Below, one piece after another: positions 31,936 to 40,538 of a stretch of DNA of 54,542 nt. The first letter of the stretch is position 1; every line of letters starts with the position of its first letter. This stretch comes from Bacillota bacterium. GTDB lineage: Bacteria > Bacillota > Clostridia > Lachnospirales > Lachnospiraceae. The stretch spans positions 1 through 54,542 of the forward strand of contig JAEYPA010000040.1 in NCBI GenBank assembly GCA_023411225.1, in the 5' to 3' direction. The position numbers were made by a program, and so were the translations under genes. The notes under the pieces were generated by a model that was not told the origin of the DNA, did no database searches, and saw nothing but the letters and a program-made list of their open reading frames with translations.

Positions 31936-34197
31936 TTATTCTTCTTCCGAATCAAAAAAATCTTCAATATCAATTTCATCCTCCACCTCGTCGCTATCAG
32001 GTGAGGATGGTTTGGCACTCCCCGGGTTTTTTGTTACAATTGGTGGCTTTGTTCTAATAGGTGGCTTTGTGTTTTGTGGGTACTTAGTCGCCTTTGGTGT
32101 CACCGTCGGTGTTGGTGCCACAGTTGGTGCTGATGTTTCTGACGGTTCAGCTTTTTTTGTTTTCTTCACTTTGGCCGTCTGTGATGGATTGCTCTTTTCT
32201 GGCTCCTTATACTCTGGAAACTCAATCTTCTCCAGTCCTTTATGTATGAATGTCATATAGTTATTCCATATCTGAAGTGGATAGGTTCCACCCTCTAATC
32301 CTTTTATCTCCTTAGGAATGTCATAGCCAACCCAGACACTGGTGGTGTAATATGGGGTATACCCTACAAACCAACCATCATAATTGGAATTAGTGGTTCC
32401 TGTCTTCCCAGCTGAAGGCATATTAGATAAACCATAGCCTTTACCTGTACCCCTGGTCAAAACTCCCTCCATCATGTCAGTCATAACATGGCAAGCATCC
32501 ATATCATAGATTACCTTTTCTGTTATTTCATCCCCAACCACTGTGTTTCCATCTACATCATAAATAGCTACAATGCAGGTAGGTTTTCTATATTTTCCAT
32601 CATTCTCTATCGTGGCATAAGCTGCTGCCATTTCCAAGGAACTGGCACCATATGTCAACCCTCCAATAGATGCTGTTTCAAGGTAATCATCCTGAACTAA
32701 CCTATGAAAATCCATATTGTACAGGTATTTCATACAAATCACCGGGTTAAATTCTTGAAATAGCTTATAGGCAACTGTATTTCTGGATAGCTCCAAAGCC
32801 CTTCGTAAAGTCATCTTGCCTAGATAGCGTTTATCACTATTAGTTACACCATCCTTAATCTTCTCATCCACTACCTTTGTACTAGGAGAATAACCTCCCT
32901 GCAGCGCTGGCAGATAGTCAATGAGTGGCTTTATGGAACTGCCTGGCTGACGGTAGCTTTGATAGGCTCTATTCAGTGTATAACCATCACTCTCCTGGGT
33001 TCTGCCTCCTACTATGGCCACTACTCTTCCCGTAGCATTATCTACACACACAGAGGAGCCCTGCATCTTATAAACACCATCTTTGTCAACTGATTGGAAT
33101 CTGTCCAGTCCTTTGTCTAATGCCTTCTGTAATTCCTGCTGCTTATTTATATCAATAGAAGTCTGTATGTTATAACCCTTTGTAAATAGCATTTGCTGAC
33201 ATCGGTTATATTCCTCATTATATTTTTCTTCATAGGATTTTCTATCGACATCATCTTCGAATTCATTTTTAAACTCAAATCCAGATACCTTCATAAGAGC
33301 TTCTGTGGCAGCAAATTTGGCATAGGTTGTGACATAATTCTGTTTTTCCAAATTGGTTTGTTTTAAGGTGATTTTTTCTGTAACCCCGGCATTATACTGA
33401 TCCTTTGTTATCTTTTCATCCTCTAACATTTGTCCCAATATACGGTCTCGCCTTTTTAATACATTATCCGGCTTCTTAATAGGATCATATAAAGTAGGAT
33501 TATTGGGAATAGCAATTAAAAAAGCAATCTGAGATAAACTGAGTTGATTCACCTCTTTGCTAAAATACCCCATACTCGCTGCCTGAATCCCATAATAACC
33601 ATTTGCAAAATAAATATTATTGAGATAGAATTCCAGAATCTTAGTCTTGCCATACTGTTTTTCCAATTCCACTGCAAGGAAGATCTCCTCAACCTTTCGC
33701 TCCCAACTTACTTCATGGGATAAGAAGATATTGCGTGCAAGCTGTTGAGTGATTGTACTGGCACCCTGAGTAATCTCGCCCCTATGCTTAATAATATCCA
33801 CTGCAGCTCTTATATTAGCTAAGTAATCCACCCCTGAGTGAGAATAGAACTGTTTATCCTCAATGGAAATAGCTGCTTCTAACACCTGCTTGGGGATATC
33901 TGCAATCTTAACATAGAATGCATCTTTTTCCGCTTTTAGCTTACAGATCAATTTCCCTGAGCTGTCAAAGACTTGTGTAGTAAGATTCTGTCTAAAGGTA
34001 TCCTCAGAACTGTTTTTAACTAAGGTCTTAGCTTCCGATTGAAGCCTAAAGATATCCCTTCCATACCTTATGTAAAATACAACAAGCCCTATGGCCACTG
34101 TAGACACTATGGTAAGCAATACTATTTTCAGTGCCAGCCTGATTTTCCTGTGCAAAGGGCTTATTACTTTTTTCGATTTCTTCTTTTTTTCTGCCAT
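31936..34197 (-). CDS. Class A penicillin-binding protein (transglycosylase/transpeptidase)
   Basis: 753 residues. A lysine-rich cytoplasmic start and one membrane helix (about 22-44) precede a GT51 glycosyltransferase domain (about 85-265, with Glu113 in SIEDKQFYSHSG and GASTITQQLARN). The transpeptidase domain has the serine motif GSSIKPL, SRN and KTGT (AGKTGTTNSNYDGWFVGY). The last 90 residues are a Pro/Thr/Lys-rich, then strongly acidic tail, which is unconserved in the family. It polymerises and crosslinks peptidoglycan outside the membrane. It follows the SMC-like gene by 46 bases. Confidence 0.95.
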   Translation of the reverse strand: MAEKKKKSKKVISPLHRKIRLALKIVLLTIVSTVAIGLVVFYIRYGRDIFRLQSEAKTLVKNSSEDTFRQNLTTQVFDSSGKLICKLKAEKDAFYVKIADIPKQVLEAAISIEDKQFYSHSGVDYLANIRAAVDIIKHRGEITQGASTITQQLARNIFLSHEVSWERKVEEIFLAVELEKQYGKTKILEFYLNNIYFANGYYGIQAASMGYFSKEVNQLSLSQIAFLIAIPNNPTLYDPIKKPDNVLKRRDRILGQMLEDEKITKDQYNAGVTEKITLKQTNLEKQNYVTTYAKFAATEALMKVSGFEFKNEFEDDVDRKSYEEKYNEEYNRCQQMLFTKGYNIQTSIDINKQQELQKALDKGLDRFQSVDKDGVYKMQGSSVCVDNATGRVVAIVGGRTQESDGYTLNRAYQSYRQPGSSIKPLIDYLPALQGGYSPSTKVVDEKIKDGVTNSDKRYLGKMTLRRALELSRNTVAYKLFQEFNPVICMKYLYNMDFHRLVQDDYLETASIGGLTYGASSLEMAAAYATIENDGKYRKPTCIVAIYDVDGNTVVGDEITEKVIYDMDACHVMTDMMEGVLTRGTGKGYGLSNMPSAGKTGTTNSNYDGWFVGYTPYYTTSVWVGYDIPKEIKGLEGGTYPLQIWNNYMTFIHKGLEKIEFPEYKEPEKSNPSQTAKVKKTKKAEPSETSAPTVAPTPTVTPKATKYPQNTKPPIRTKPPIVTKNPGSAKPSSPDSDEVEDEIDIEDFFDSEEE

Positions 34198-34243
34198 ATG
34201 ATGTCACTTCTCTTTTCACATCTCATTGAACAGCCATATGCAT

Positions 34244-36004
34244 TTATAGCTTTATATAATGGTAGGCTATCCCTAATTTATCGCACAACATTCTTTCTCT
34301 ATCCTGACAAGTAAAAAGAATGATTTGCTGGTCCTTAGGTAGAATTTTCAAAACCTCTTCTAACCTCTCATTATCATAGTATACAAATGTCTCGTCTAAG
34401 ATAAGTGGTAGCTTAGATTTAGGAAATAGCTGTCTGGCAAATACCATTCGGAGAGCAAAGTAAAGTTGATGGGCAGTACCAGTACTTAACTTTTGAATAG
34501 GTATCTTATTACGGTCATATTCGACAAATATATTCATCTTATCATCTACATATACTCTGGAATACTTGCCATTGGTTAACTGTTTTACCACATTGGATAA
34601 ATCTTGGTTAATTGTCTTACCAAAGGAACCTTGAATAGTCTGAGACAATTCCTTAATCTTATCCATAGCCAGGTTAATCATTTGTATCTCCTTGGTTTTC
34701 TTCTCATACAAAGTGTATAAATCAGCTTTTTTTCTCTCTAAATCTTCTTTGGTAACTAGCATTTCCTCCAGCTGTTTCAACTTTAGCTTATACTCAAGAA
34801 TTCTCTTTTCCCTTCCAGAGTTCTCTTCCTTAAGTTGATTAGACAGGTTTTTAAATTGTGTCTCCAGTTGACTTTTAATCTGCTTGCAAAATTCCAAAGT
34901 AGTCATCAGTTCCATCCCAAATTGGGCCTGGTATGTAATCAATTCTGCCTCTAATTTTTGTTGTTTATTTAATAAAAGCTGGAGATATTCCTCCTCTTCA
35001 ACGGACTTCTCTGCTGGTTTAAGCTTAGCCAAAACCATAGGTACTACAAAGATTGCCACTAAAACAAATAACAATAAAACAAAGCTTCCAATAAGAAATA
35101 TAGTATTCTGTAGAACTACACCCACAATACAACCTAACAAAGCCAATACACAGGCGATAAACAGAAACTCATATGTTTTGCTTTTGGCAGATTCCTTCTT
35201 CTTTTCATACTGTCTTCTATTGACAGCCTCCTCATATTCTATTATTTGATCCTGTAACATCTGGTAGGCATAGGCTTTGTCACCAATCTGTTGCTTATTA
35301 TTCATAAAATCACTGATTTCAAGCTTCTTATCATTGGATAACTCCTGTTTTTCCAAGACAATAATCTGTTCTTCTAAAGCCTTCTTTTCTTCCTTCGCAG
35401 CCTCAATTTCAGCTAATCTGTCCTCTATATCTATAATTTCCTCTTTGACAGCCTCCAGTTTCACTGCCGCCTTGTCCTTCTCCAAATTATCCAATGTAGC
35501 TGAAACAGACACATTTCCGTGCTTTGCTGTAGTTAGATTGGTATAGTAATTCTGTACTTCAGATACAAAGGAACCATTCGTTTCTGGCTTTAACTGTTCT
35601 ATACTGATGGTATTCTGAAAGGTTGTTTTATTAATCCCCTCCAAAATAGGAAGTCGTTGGTCTGCCTTAAGGCTCAACTCTTTTCCAGAATCCAGCTGAA
35701 ACATGGTACTATCTGTGGTAGCCTCATATATATTACGGTTGATCCGATAAAAGGATCCATTTAATTCAATATCAATGCTGCCACTGTAAGAGTCCGGATT
35801 GTCCCAAGGCTGATATTTGGTATATAGATTGTCCTCGCCTTCTTCGTACTTATCAATTCCAAAAAGCATCCCCTTAATAAAGGCATGAATGGTGGATTTC
35901 CCCGATTCATTGCATCCTTCCACAATATTAAGTCCATCCTCAAGATGAACAGTTTTATGATGGAATTTTCCAAAATGACTTACATTAAGTTTTTTAATAT
36001 ACAA
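34244..36004 (-). CDS. SMC/RecN-like ATPase of the YhaN type with central membrane segments
   Basis: 586 residues starting at TTG with AAAGGG seven bases upstream; a nearby ATG is out of frame. The N-terminal half-ATPase has Walker A at 30-38 (GCNESGKST) and the C-terminal half has the signature region LSTGTAHQLYFALR and Walker B LPLILDETF. Two coiled-coil arms (about 170-275 and 330-460) surround two hydrophobic helices (280-299, 301-326) where Rad50-type proteins have a hinge. The arm tips would thus sit in the membrane. YhaN relatives usually pair with a YhaO-like metallophosphoesterase, but none is adjacent. A 65-residue unknown precedes it by 11 bases. Confidence 0.8.
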   Translation of the reverse strand: MYIKKLNVSHFGKFHHKTVHLEDGLNIVEGCNESGKSTIHAFIKGMLFGIDKYEEGEDNLYTKYQPWDNPDSYSGSIDIELNGSFYRINRNIYEATTDSTMFQLDSGKELSLKADQRLPILEGINKTTFQNTISIEQLKPETNGSFVSEVQNYYTNLTTAKHGNVSVSATLDNLEKDKAAVKLEAVKEEIIDIEDRLAEIEAAKEEKKALEEQIIVLEKQELSNDKKLEISDFMNNKQQIGDKAYAYQMLQDQIIEYEEAVNRRQYEKKKESAKSKTYEFLFIACVLALLGCIVGVVLQNTIFLIGSFVLLLFVLVAIFVVPMVLAKLKPAEKSVEEEEYLQLLLNKQQKLEAELITYQAQFGMELMTTLEFCKQIKSQLETQFKNLSNQLKEENSGREKRILEYKLKLKQLEEMLVTKEDLERKKADLYTLYEKKTKEIQMINLAMDKIKELSQTIQGSFGKTINQDLSNVVKQLTNGKYSRVYVDDKMNIFVEYDRNKIPIQKLSTGTAHQLYFALRMVFARQLFPKSKLPLILDETFVYYDNERLEEVLKILPKDQQIILFTCQDRERMLCDKLGIAYHYIKL

Positions 36005-36015
36005 TTTTCATCCCT

Positions 36016-36213
36016 TTACCTTTCCTTTATTTTGGATTCTGCAAATGCTTTTATTCCATAATACAGTGCCAAATCTTTCTCTTCATCACTTAAATCCATA
36101 TCTTTAATATTTTTTATGTACATACCAATAATATTATCCTGATTCTCACAATATATCTTCTCATAATCATAATCAGGCTTCATTTGATTTAAAACCTCTG
36201 TTACATTGCCCAT
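36016..36213 (-). CDS. Small hypothetical protein upstream of the SMC-like ATPase
   Basis: 65 residues, acidic and helical (MSDE-rich, with DLSDEEKDLALYYGIKAFAES), no membrane segment, no Cys pair, no recognised family. AGGAGG stands 11 bases before the ATG. Close spacing to the SMC-like gene suggests a shared transcript and perhaps a joint role, which is inference. Confidence 0.65.
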   Translation of the reverse strand: MGNVTEVLNQMKPDYDYEKIYCENQDNIIGMYIKNIKDMDLSDEEKDLALYYGIKAFAESKIKER

Positions 36214-36637
36214 CGAATATAGAACCTCCTATTTCTGTATATGTTCAACATATCCAAGAAGATTTCATACATACTTCTTCTTAATATGGCCTTTTCTACC
36301 TTTTTTTAGTCTAGCATAGGCATAATTACACGTCAATGACCTAATGGTAGGAGGATGCCTAATCTTTTTTGCAAAAATGCTCGATAAGTATTATAAATAC
36401 AAGATAAAACGGTAAAAATTTAATATCTCTGTTATTGACTTTGCCTATAAATTCACTTATACTTTATACACATTATAGATGGACTTGTTTTAATTTACGG
36501 GAGCAAGCTATCAACGGTCTTGAAACATAATTATTCTATAAGTTTCAAGTACAGAGTTACAATATAACAGGTAAATTCGCATATACTATAATATATACAT
36601 TAATTTAGCTTATGCGAGCAAGAAAGGATGTGATTCG
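36214..36637. other. Divergent intergenic region upstream of mecA
   Basis: A 424-base AT-rich region between the small unknown gene and mecA. A promoter for mecA lies at 36435-36463. A further TATAAT is seen near 36590 without a good -35. No RNA gene or small ORF with a ribosome binding site was found. Confidence 0.5.
36435..36463 (+). promoter_or_regulatory. Promoter upstream of mecA
   Basis: TTGACT (36435-36440), 17-base spacer, TATACT (36458-36463). It lies about 175 bases before the ATG, giving a long leader. Confidence 0.6.
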
Positions 36638-37426
36638 ATGAAGATTGAAAAGATTAGTGAGAATCAGATTCGCTGTACCCTTAATAAAGAAGACCTAATG
36701 GACCGTCAGCTCCGCTTAAGCGAACTTGCCTATGGTACAGAAAAAGCAAAATTACTTTTTCGTGATATGATGCAACAAGCTGCCTTTGAATTTGGATTCG
36801 AAGCAGACGATATTCCTCTTATGATTGAAGCAATACCCATTTCTCCTGAGAGCTTAATACTTGTTGTAACCAAAGTGGAGGATCCTGATGAATTAGATAC
36901 CCGTTTTTCCAAGTTCTCACCTGAGGATGTGGACGAGGAAAGTGACGAGGAGGAGGAAGACGACGACAATTCCTATGCAGATGAGATTATTAATTGCTTT
37001 AGTCAGCTAGATGAACTTCTCGATACTAATAAGGAAGACACTAAGGAAGCTGACCATAATAATGACCTATATGACAAATCTTTAGAAACTACTAAGGAAG
37101 GTGAGAATTCTTCTGCCTTAAACCCTAAACAAACAGTATATAAGGTATTTACGTTTCATTCTCTTGAGGAAGTTATACAACTAAGTGCCAATTTAGTAAG
37201 CTTTTATCATGGTGAGAATGACTTATATAAGGATACAGTAAGTAACACATATTATCTCGTTCTGAATAGTTCTGATCATACACCACAGGAATTCAATCAG
37301 ATTTGTAATCTGGTTTCAGAGTATGGCAGGATGACAAGAAGCACTTATGCATCATTAGCTTATTACAAGGAACATTATGATATAATTGTTAAGACTAGTG
37401 CTATTCAGATTCTTTCGGTTATGTAA
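36638..37426 (+). CDS. mecA: MecA-type ClpC adaptor protein
   Basis: 262 residues. The N-terminal substrate-binding domain (1-85, MKIEKISENQIRCTL, DLMDRQLRLSELAYGTEKAK) is joined to the C-terminal ClpC-binding domain (about 165-262, VYKVFTFHSLEEVIQLS) by a long acidic linker rich in Glu and Asp (94-112). MecA delivers proteins such as competence regulators to ClpCP for degradation. AAAGGA lies before the ATG. It is a single-gene unit ended by the hairpin at 37433. Confidence 0.9.
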   Translation: MKIEKISENQIRCTLNKEDLMDRQLRLSELAYGTEKAKLLFRDMMQQAAFEFGFEADDIPLMIEAIPISPESLILVVTKVEDPDELDTRFSKFSPEDVDEESDEEEEDDDNSYADEIINCFSQLDELLDTNKEDTKEADHNNDLYDKSLETTKEGENSSALNPKQTVYKVFTFHSLEEVIQLSANLVSFYHGENDLYKDTVSNTYYLVLNSSDHTPQEFNQICNLVSEYGRMTRSTYASLAYYKEHYDIIVKTSAIQILSVM

Positions 37427-37432
37427 GCTTTT

Positions 37433-37462
37433 AAAGGCTGTTGCAAACGCAACAGCCTTTTT
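37433..37462 (+). terminator. Terminator of mecA
   Basis: AAAGGCTGTTGC, AAAC loop, GCAACAGCCTTT followed by TT. The 12-bp perfect stem starts 6 bases after the stop codon. Confidence 0.9.
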
Positions 37463-37513
37463 AATGTCCAAAAGGTATTCCTCTTTATCATAACAAAGTC
37501 TTTCCTAGAGAGT

Positions 37514-37556
37514 AAAAAACGGCTTCGCTCTCTTCATGAGAGGCAAGCCGTTTTTA
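37514..37556 (-). terminator. Terminator of the DUF1858 gene
   Basis: Minus strand: AACGGCTT and AAGCCGTT with an inner CTCTC/GAGAG stem, followed by a T-run. The A-run on the other side makes it usable in both directions. Confidence 0.85.
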
Positions 37557-37579
37557 TATGACTGGAGAATTCTCTGTCA

Positions 37580-37783
37580 TTAATTACTTTCTAAATATGC
37601 ATTTAAGTCTGCAACCAATGCATCTACATCTATTCCATGAACCATAGCAGCTTCCTCTAAGGACTCAGCCTGAGCAGATGGGCATCCAAGACAGTGCATT
37701 CCGGAATTTAATAAAATTGGGATTAAACCTTGATCTACTTGGATAATCTCAGCAATAATCATATCTTTTGAAATCTTAGCCAT
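37580..37783 (-). CDS. DUF1858 domain protein (hybrid-cluster-protein-associated redox disulfide domain)
   Basis: 67 residues from ATG at 37783, with AGGAGG seven bases upstream; a longer start at 37831 lacks support. The pattern KDMIIAEIIQVDQGLIPILL...GMHCLGCPSAQAESLEEAA is typical of DUF1858, with a CxxC pair that may be redox active or metal binding. Family members often occur with anaerobic redox enzymes. It is divergent from the pyruvate formate-lyase operon. Function unproven. Confidence 0.85.
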   Translation of the reverse strand: MAKISKDMIIAEIIQVDQGLIPILLNSGMHCLGCPSAQAESLEEAAMVHGIDVDALVADLNAYLESN

Positions 37784-37820
37784 GTTCTTACCTCCTAAGT
37801 TAATATTTGAAATAAGGTTA

Positions 37821-37849
37821 TTATATGTCATCTACCTTCTATCGTCAAG
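37821..37849 (-). promoter_or_regulatory. Promoter of the DUF1858 gene
   Basis: Minus strand: TTGACG (37844-37849), 17-base spacer, TATAAT (37821-37826). Confidence 0.75.
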
Positions 37850-37995
37850 GTTCATGTAGGGGCTTTTTAGGACATTTCTAATGAGAAAAAATATCATTTT
37901 GCATTTTTGTCAAATTTGTCACTTTGACATTCTTATTTCTTATTTTTATACTTTCACAATTAAATTTAGTTGTAAACAGCCACTTTTTTTAACAT

Positions 37996-38016
37996 ATTGT
38001 ATACAGAATACACAAT
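37996..38016. promoter_or_regulatory. Inverted repeat upstream of pfl, candidate redox-regulator site
   Basis: ATTGTATA, 5 bases, TACACAAT: arms match at 7 of 8 positions. TTGT...ACAA ends recall Rex-type sites, but the spacing is one base longer than the usual Rex consensus. The role is inference. Confidence 0.35.
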
Positions 38017-38108
38017 ACTTTCCTATGAATAAAAAATAGCGCTTGACATACCCATATTTTATTGAGTATTTTTATTTATTAGTGGTATATATAGGGAAGT
38101 TTAGGCAG

Positions 38109-38137
38109 TTGACGACATTTCACACTTGTCATATAAT
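38109..38137 (+). promoter_or_regulatory. Sigma-A promoter of the pyruvate formate-lyase operon
   Basis: TTGACG (38109-38114), 17-base spacer, consensus TATAAT (38132-38137), about 145 bases before the start codon. Confidence 0.8.
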
Positions 38138-38282
38138 ACAGAATATCAAGAGACAGACTAATATTGACAAAAGACGTCTCTTTTCTACTAATTTGTTGTT
38201 TTTGGCGGATATAATACCGCAACTAATAGATTGTTAGAAACCCACTGTTTTGAACTATGTTTAAATGAAGGAGGAAATCATA

Positions 38283-40325
38283 ATGAATGTAGAATGGACA
38301 GGATTTAAACTTGGAAAATGGACTACTTCTGTTAATGTAAGAGATTTCATCCAGGAGAATTACACCATGTATGATGGGGATGATTCCTTTTTAGTTGGAC
38401 CTACAGAAGCTACTAGTAAGCTCTGGGAACAGGTTATGGATCTTTCTAAGAAGGAACAGGAAGCTGGTGGTGTACTGGATATGGACACTAAAATAGTCTC
38501 AACCATTACTTCTCACGGTCCAGGATATTTAAATAAAGAACTGGAAACTATTGTAGGTTTTCAAACTGACAAACCTTTTAAACGTTCTCTTCAGCCATTT
38601 GGTGGAATTCGTATGGCTCAGAATGCCTGTCATGAGAATGGTTATGAGGTAGATCCTGAGATAGTAGACATTTTCACAAAATATCGTAAGACACATAATC
38701 AAGGAGTCTTCGATGTTTATACTCCTGAAATGCGACTAGCCAGAAAATCCGCTATTATTACCGGTCTCCCAGATGCTTACGGTCGTGGCCGAATCATTGG
38801 TGATTACCGTAGAGTAGCTTTATATGGTATCGATTATTTGATTGAAGATAAGAAAAATCAACTCAGTACTTCTCTAGTACGAATGACTTCTAAAAATATT
38901 CGACTGAGAGAAGAATTATCCGAACAAATTCGTGCTCTTGGAGAGTTGAAAGAATTAGGTAATATCTATGGCTTTGATATATCAAGACCTGCTGCCAATG
39001 CCAAGGAAGCTATTCAGTGGCTGTATCTTGGTTATCTGGCTGCAGTAAAGGAGCAGAATGGCGCTGCCATGAGTTTAGGCAGAACCTCTACCTTCCTTGA
39101 TATTTATATTGAAAGAGATCTTAAGAACGGTGTCATCACCGAAGAACAGGCCCAAGAATATATTGATCACTTTATTATGAAGCTAAGACTTGTAAAATTC
39201 GCCCGTACTCCGGAATACAATTCTCTATTTTCCGGCGATCCAACCTGGGTTACGGAATCCATTGGTGGAGTTGGTGTCGATGGTCGTCATATGGTAACAA
39301 AGACCTCTTTCCGCTACCTTCACACCTTAGATAACTTAGGTACCTCACCGGAGCCTAATCTAACTGTGTTGTGGTCTACTCGTCTTCCTAAAAATTTTAA
39401 GGAATACTGTGCTAAAATGTCTATTAAATCCTCTTCGATTCAATACGAAAATGATGATTTAATGCGTCAGACTCACGGTGATGACTATGCGATTGCCTGT
39501 TGTGTATCTTCTATGCGTATTGGTAAAGAAATGCAGTTCTTTGGCGCTCGCGCTAACCTAGCAAAATGTCTTCTATATGGAATCAATGGTGGCATCGATG
39601 AAAAATTGAAGATTCAAGTAGGCCCTAAATTCCGCCCGGTGGAAGGAGAATATCTAGATTATGACGACGTAATGTCGAAGTTTGATGATATGATGGAGTG
39701 GCTTGCAGGACTTTATGTAAATACCTTAAATGTCATTCATTACATGCATGATAAATACTGTTACGAAAAGATTCAGATGGCTCTTCATGATCGAGATGTG
39801 AAGAGATATTTTGCAACTGGTATCGCTGGCCTTAGTGTGGTAGCAGACTCTCTCAGTGCTATCAAATATGCCAAGGTAAAAGCCATTCGCGATGAGAATG
39901 GTATAGTTACTGACTTTGAGGTAGAAGGTGACTTCCCAAAATACGGCAACAATGATGATCGCGTAGACCAGATTGCAGTTGATTTGGTAAAGAACTTTAT
40001 GGATAAAATCCGTAAACATCACACTTATCGTGACAGCTTCCCAACCATGTCTATTTTAACCATTACCTCTAACGTAGTATATGGTAAGAAGACCGGCAAT
40101 ACTCCTGACGGAAGACGTATGGGCGAACCTCTAGCTCCTGGTGCCAATCCAATGCACCGCAGAGATACTCATGGAGCAGTCGCTTCTCTTGCTTCCGTAG
40201 CTAAGCTACCATTTAAACATGCCCAGGACGGTATCAGCAATACCTTCTCCATCGTGCCAGGTGCCCTTGGTAAAGATGATCAGCTGTTTACCGGAGAGAT
40301 CGATCTAGATTCTCTAGGTGAATAA
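38283..40325 (+). CDS. pflB: Pyruvate formate-lyase catalytic chain lacking the glycyl-radical domain
   Basis: 680 residues from ATG at 38283, eight bases after GGAGG; the ATG at 38265 overlaps that site. The chain has the PFL barrel and active-site Cys pair at 406-407 (AIACCVSSM), with SLGRTSTFLD, GGVGVDGRHMV and TSNVVYGKKTGNTPDGRR. It converts pyruvate and CoA to acetyl-CoA and formate. It ends FSIVPGALGKDDQLFTGE...SLGE, just where a normal 750-760-residue PFL continues into its glycyl-radical domain. That domain is encoded separately at 40539. Core and radical domain together total 758 residues. The core cannot turn over without a radical-bearing partner. Confidence 0.95.
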   Translation: MNVEWTGFKLGKWTTSVNVRDFIQENYTMYDGDDSFLVGPTEATSKLWEQVMDLSKKEQEAGGVLDMDTKIVSTITSHGPGYLNKELETIVGFQTDKPFKRSLQPFGGIRMAQNACHENGYEVDPEIVDIFTKYRKTHNQGVFDVYTPEMRLARKSAIITGLPDAYGRGRIIGDYRRVALYGIDYLIEDKKNQLSTSLVRMTSKNIRLREELSEQIRALGELKELGNIYGFDISRPAANAKEAIQWLYLGYLAAVKEQNGAAMSLGRTSTFLDIYIERDLKNGVITEEQAQEYIDHFIMKLRLVKFARTPEYNSLFSGDPTWVTESIGGVGVDGRHMVTKTSFRYLHTLDNLGTSPEPNLTVLWSTRLPKNFKEYCAKMSIKSSSIQYENDDLMRQTHGDDYAIACCVSSMRIGKEMQFFGARANLAKCLLYGINGGIDEKLKIQVGPKFRPVEGEYLDYDDVMSKFDDMMEWLAGLYVNTLNVIHYMHDKYCYEKIQMALHDRDVKRYFATGIAGLSVVADSLSAIKYAKVKAIRDENGIVTDFEVEGDFPKYGNNDDRVDQIAVDLVKNFMDKIRKHHTYRDSFPTMSILTITSNVVYGKKTGNTPDGRRMGEPLAPGANPMHRRDTHGAVASLASVAKLPFKHAQDGISNTFSIVPGALGKDDQLFTGEIDLDSLGE

Positions 40326-40326
40326 T

Positions 40327-40527
40327 ATGAGTGAAAATAAACAAATTGAAGATATCATTGCTATGCTGGACGGATATGTAAAAGACGGCGTTGGCCATAT
40401 TAATCTACAGGTAAATCCCAATGAAGGAGACGACCTGGAGGTGGAAACTTATAAGAGCAACGACTGTTCCCTTGGCAATCAAGCCTGTTCCATTCCAACC
40501 ATGCAAAATGCAATTGACGAAGAATAG
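40327..40527 (+). CDS. Small PFL-operon protein resembling half of the glycyl-radical domain
   Basis: 66 residues from ATG at 40327, two bases after the core stop codon, with AGGTGA at the end of the core gene as likely ribosome binding site. Residues 6-29 (IEDIIAMLDGYVKDGVGHIN) clearly resemble residues 6-28 of the radical-domain protein (VENLVQLLDGYVEKGGHHLN). After that it diverges: no RVSGYAV loop, no radical Gly, and instead an acidic stretch with two Cys (NDCSLGNQACSIP). It looks like a duplicated and repurposed first half of the radical domain. Possible roles are docking, assembly or protection of the open core, or holding a metal; all are inference. Confidence 0.85.
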   Translation: MSENKQIEDIIAMLDGYVKDGVGHINLQVNPNEGDDLEVETYKSNDCSLGNQACSIPTMQNAIDEE

Positions 40528-40538
40528 GAGGATGTATT

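Larger units (their letters stand above)
37784..38282. other. Divergent regulatory region between the DUF1858 and pfl genes
   Basis: A 499-base AT-rich region holding a minus-strand promoter (37821-37849), an inverted repeat (37996-38016) and a strong pfl promoter (38109-38137). A second TTGACA is at 38044-38049 with only a weak TATTTT 18 bases on. The pfl leader (about 140 bases) contains AGAGAC...GTCTCT arms with a large loop followed by TTTTCT near 38149-38184, a possible attenuator. No known riboswitch is recognised. Confidence 0.5.
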
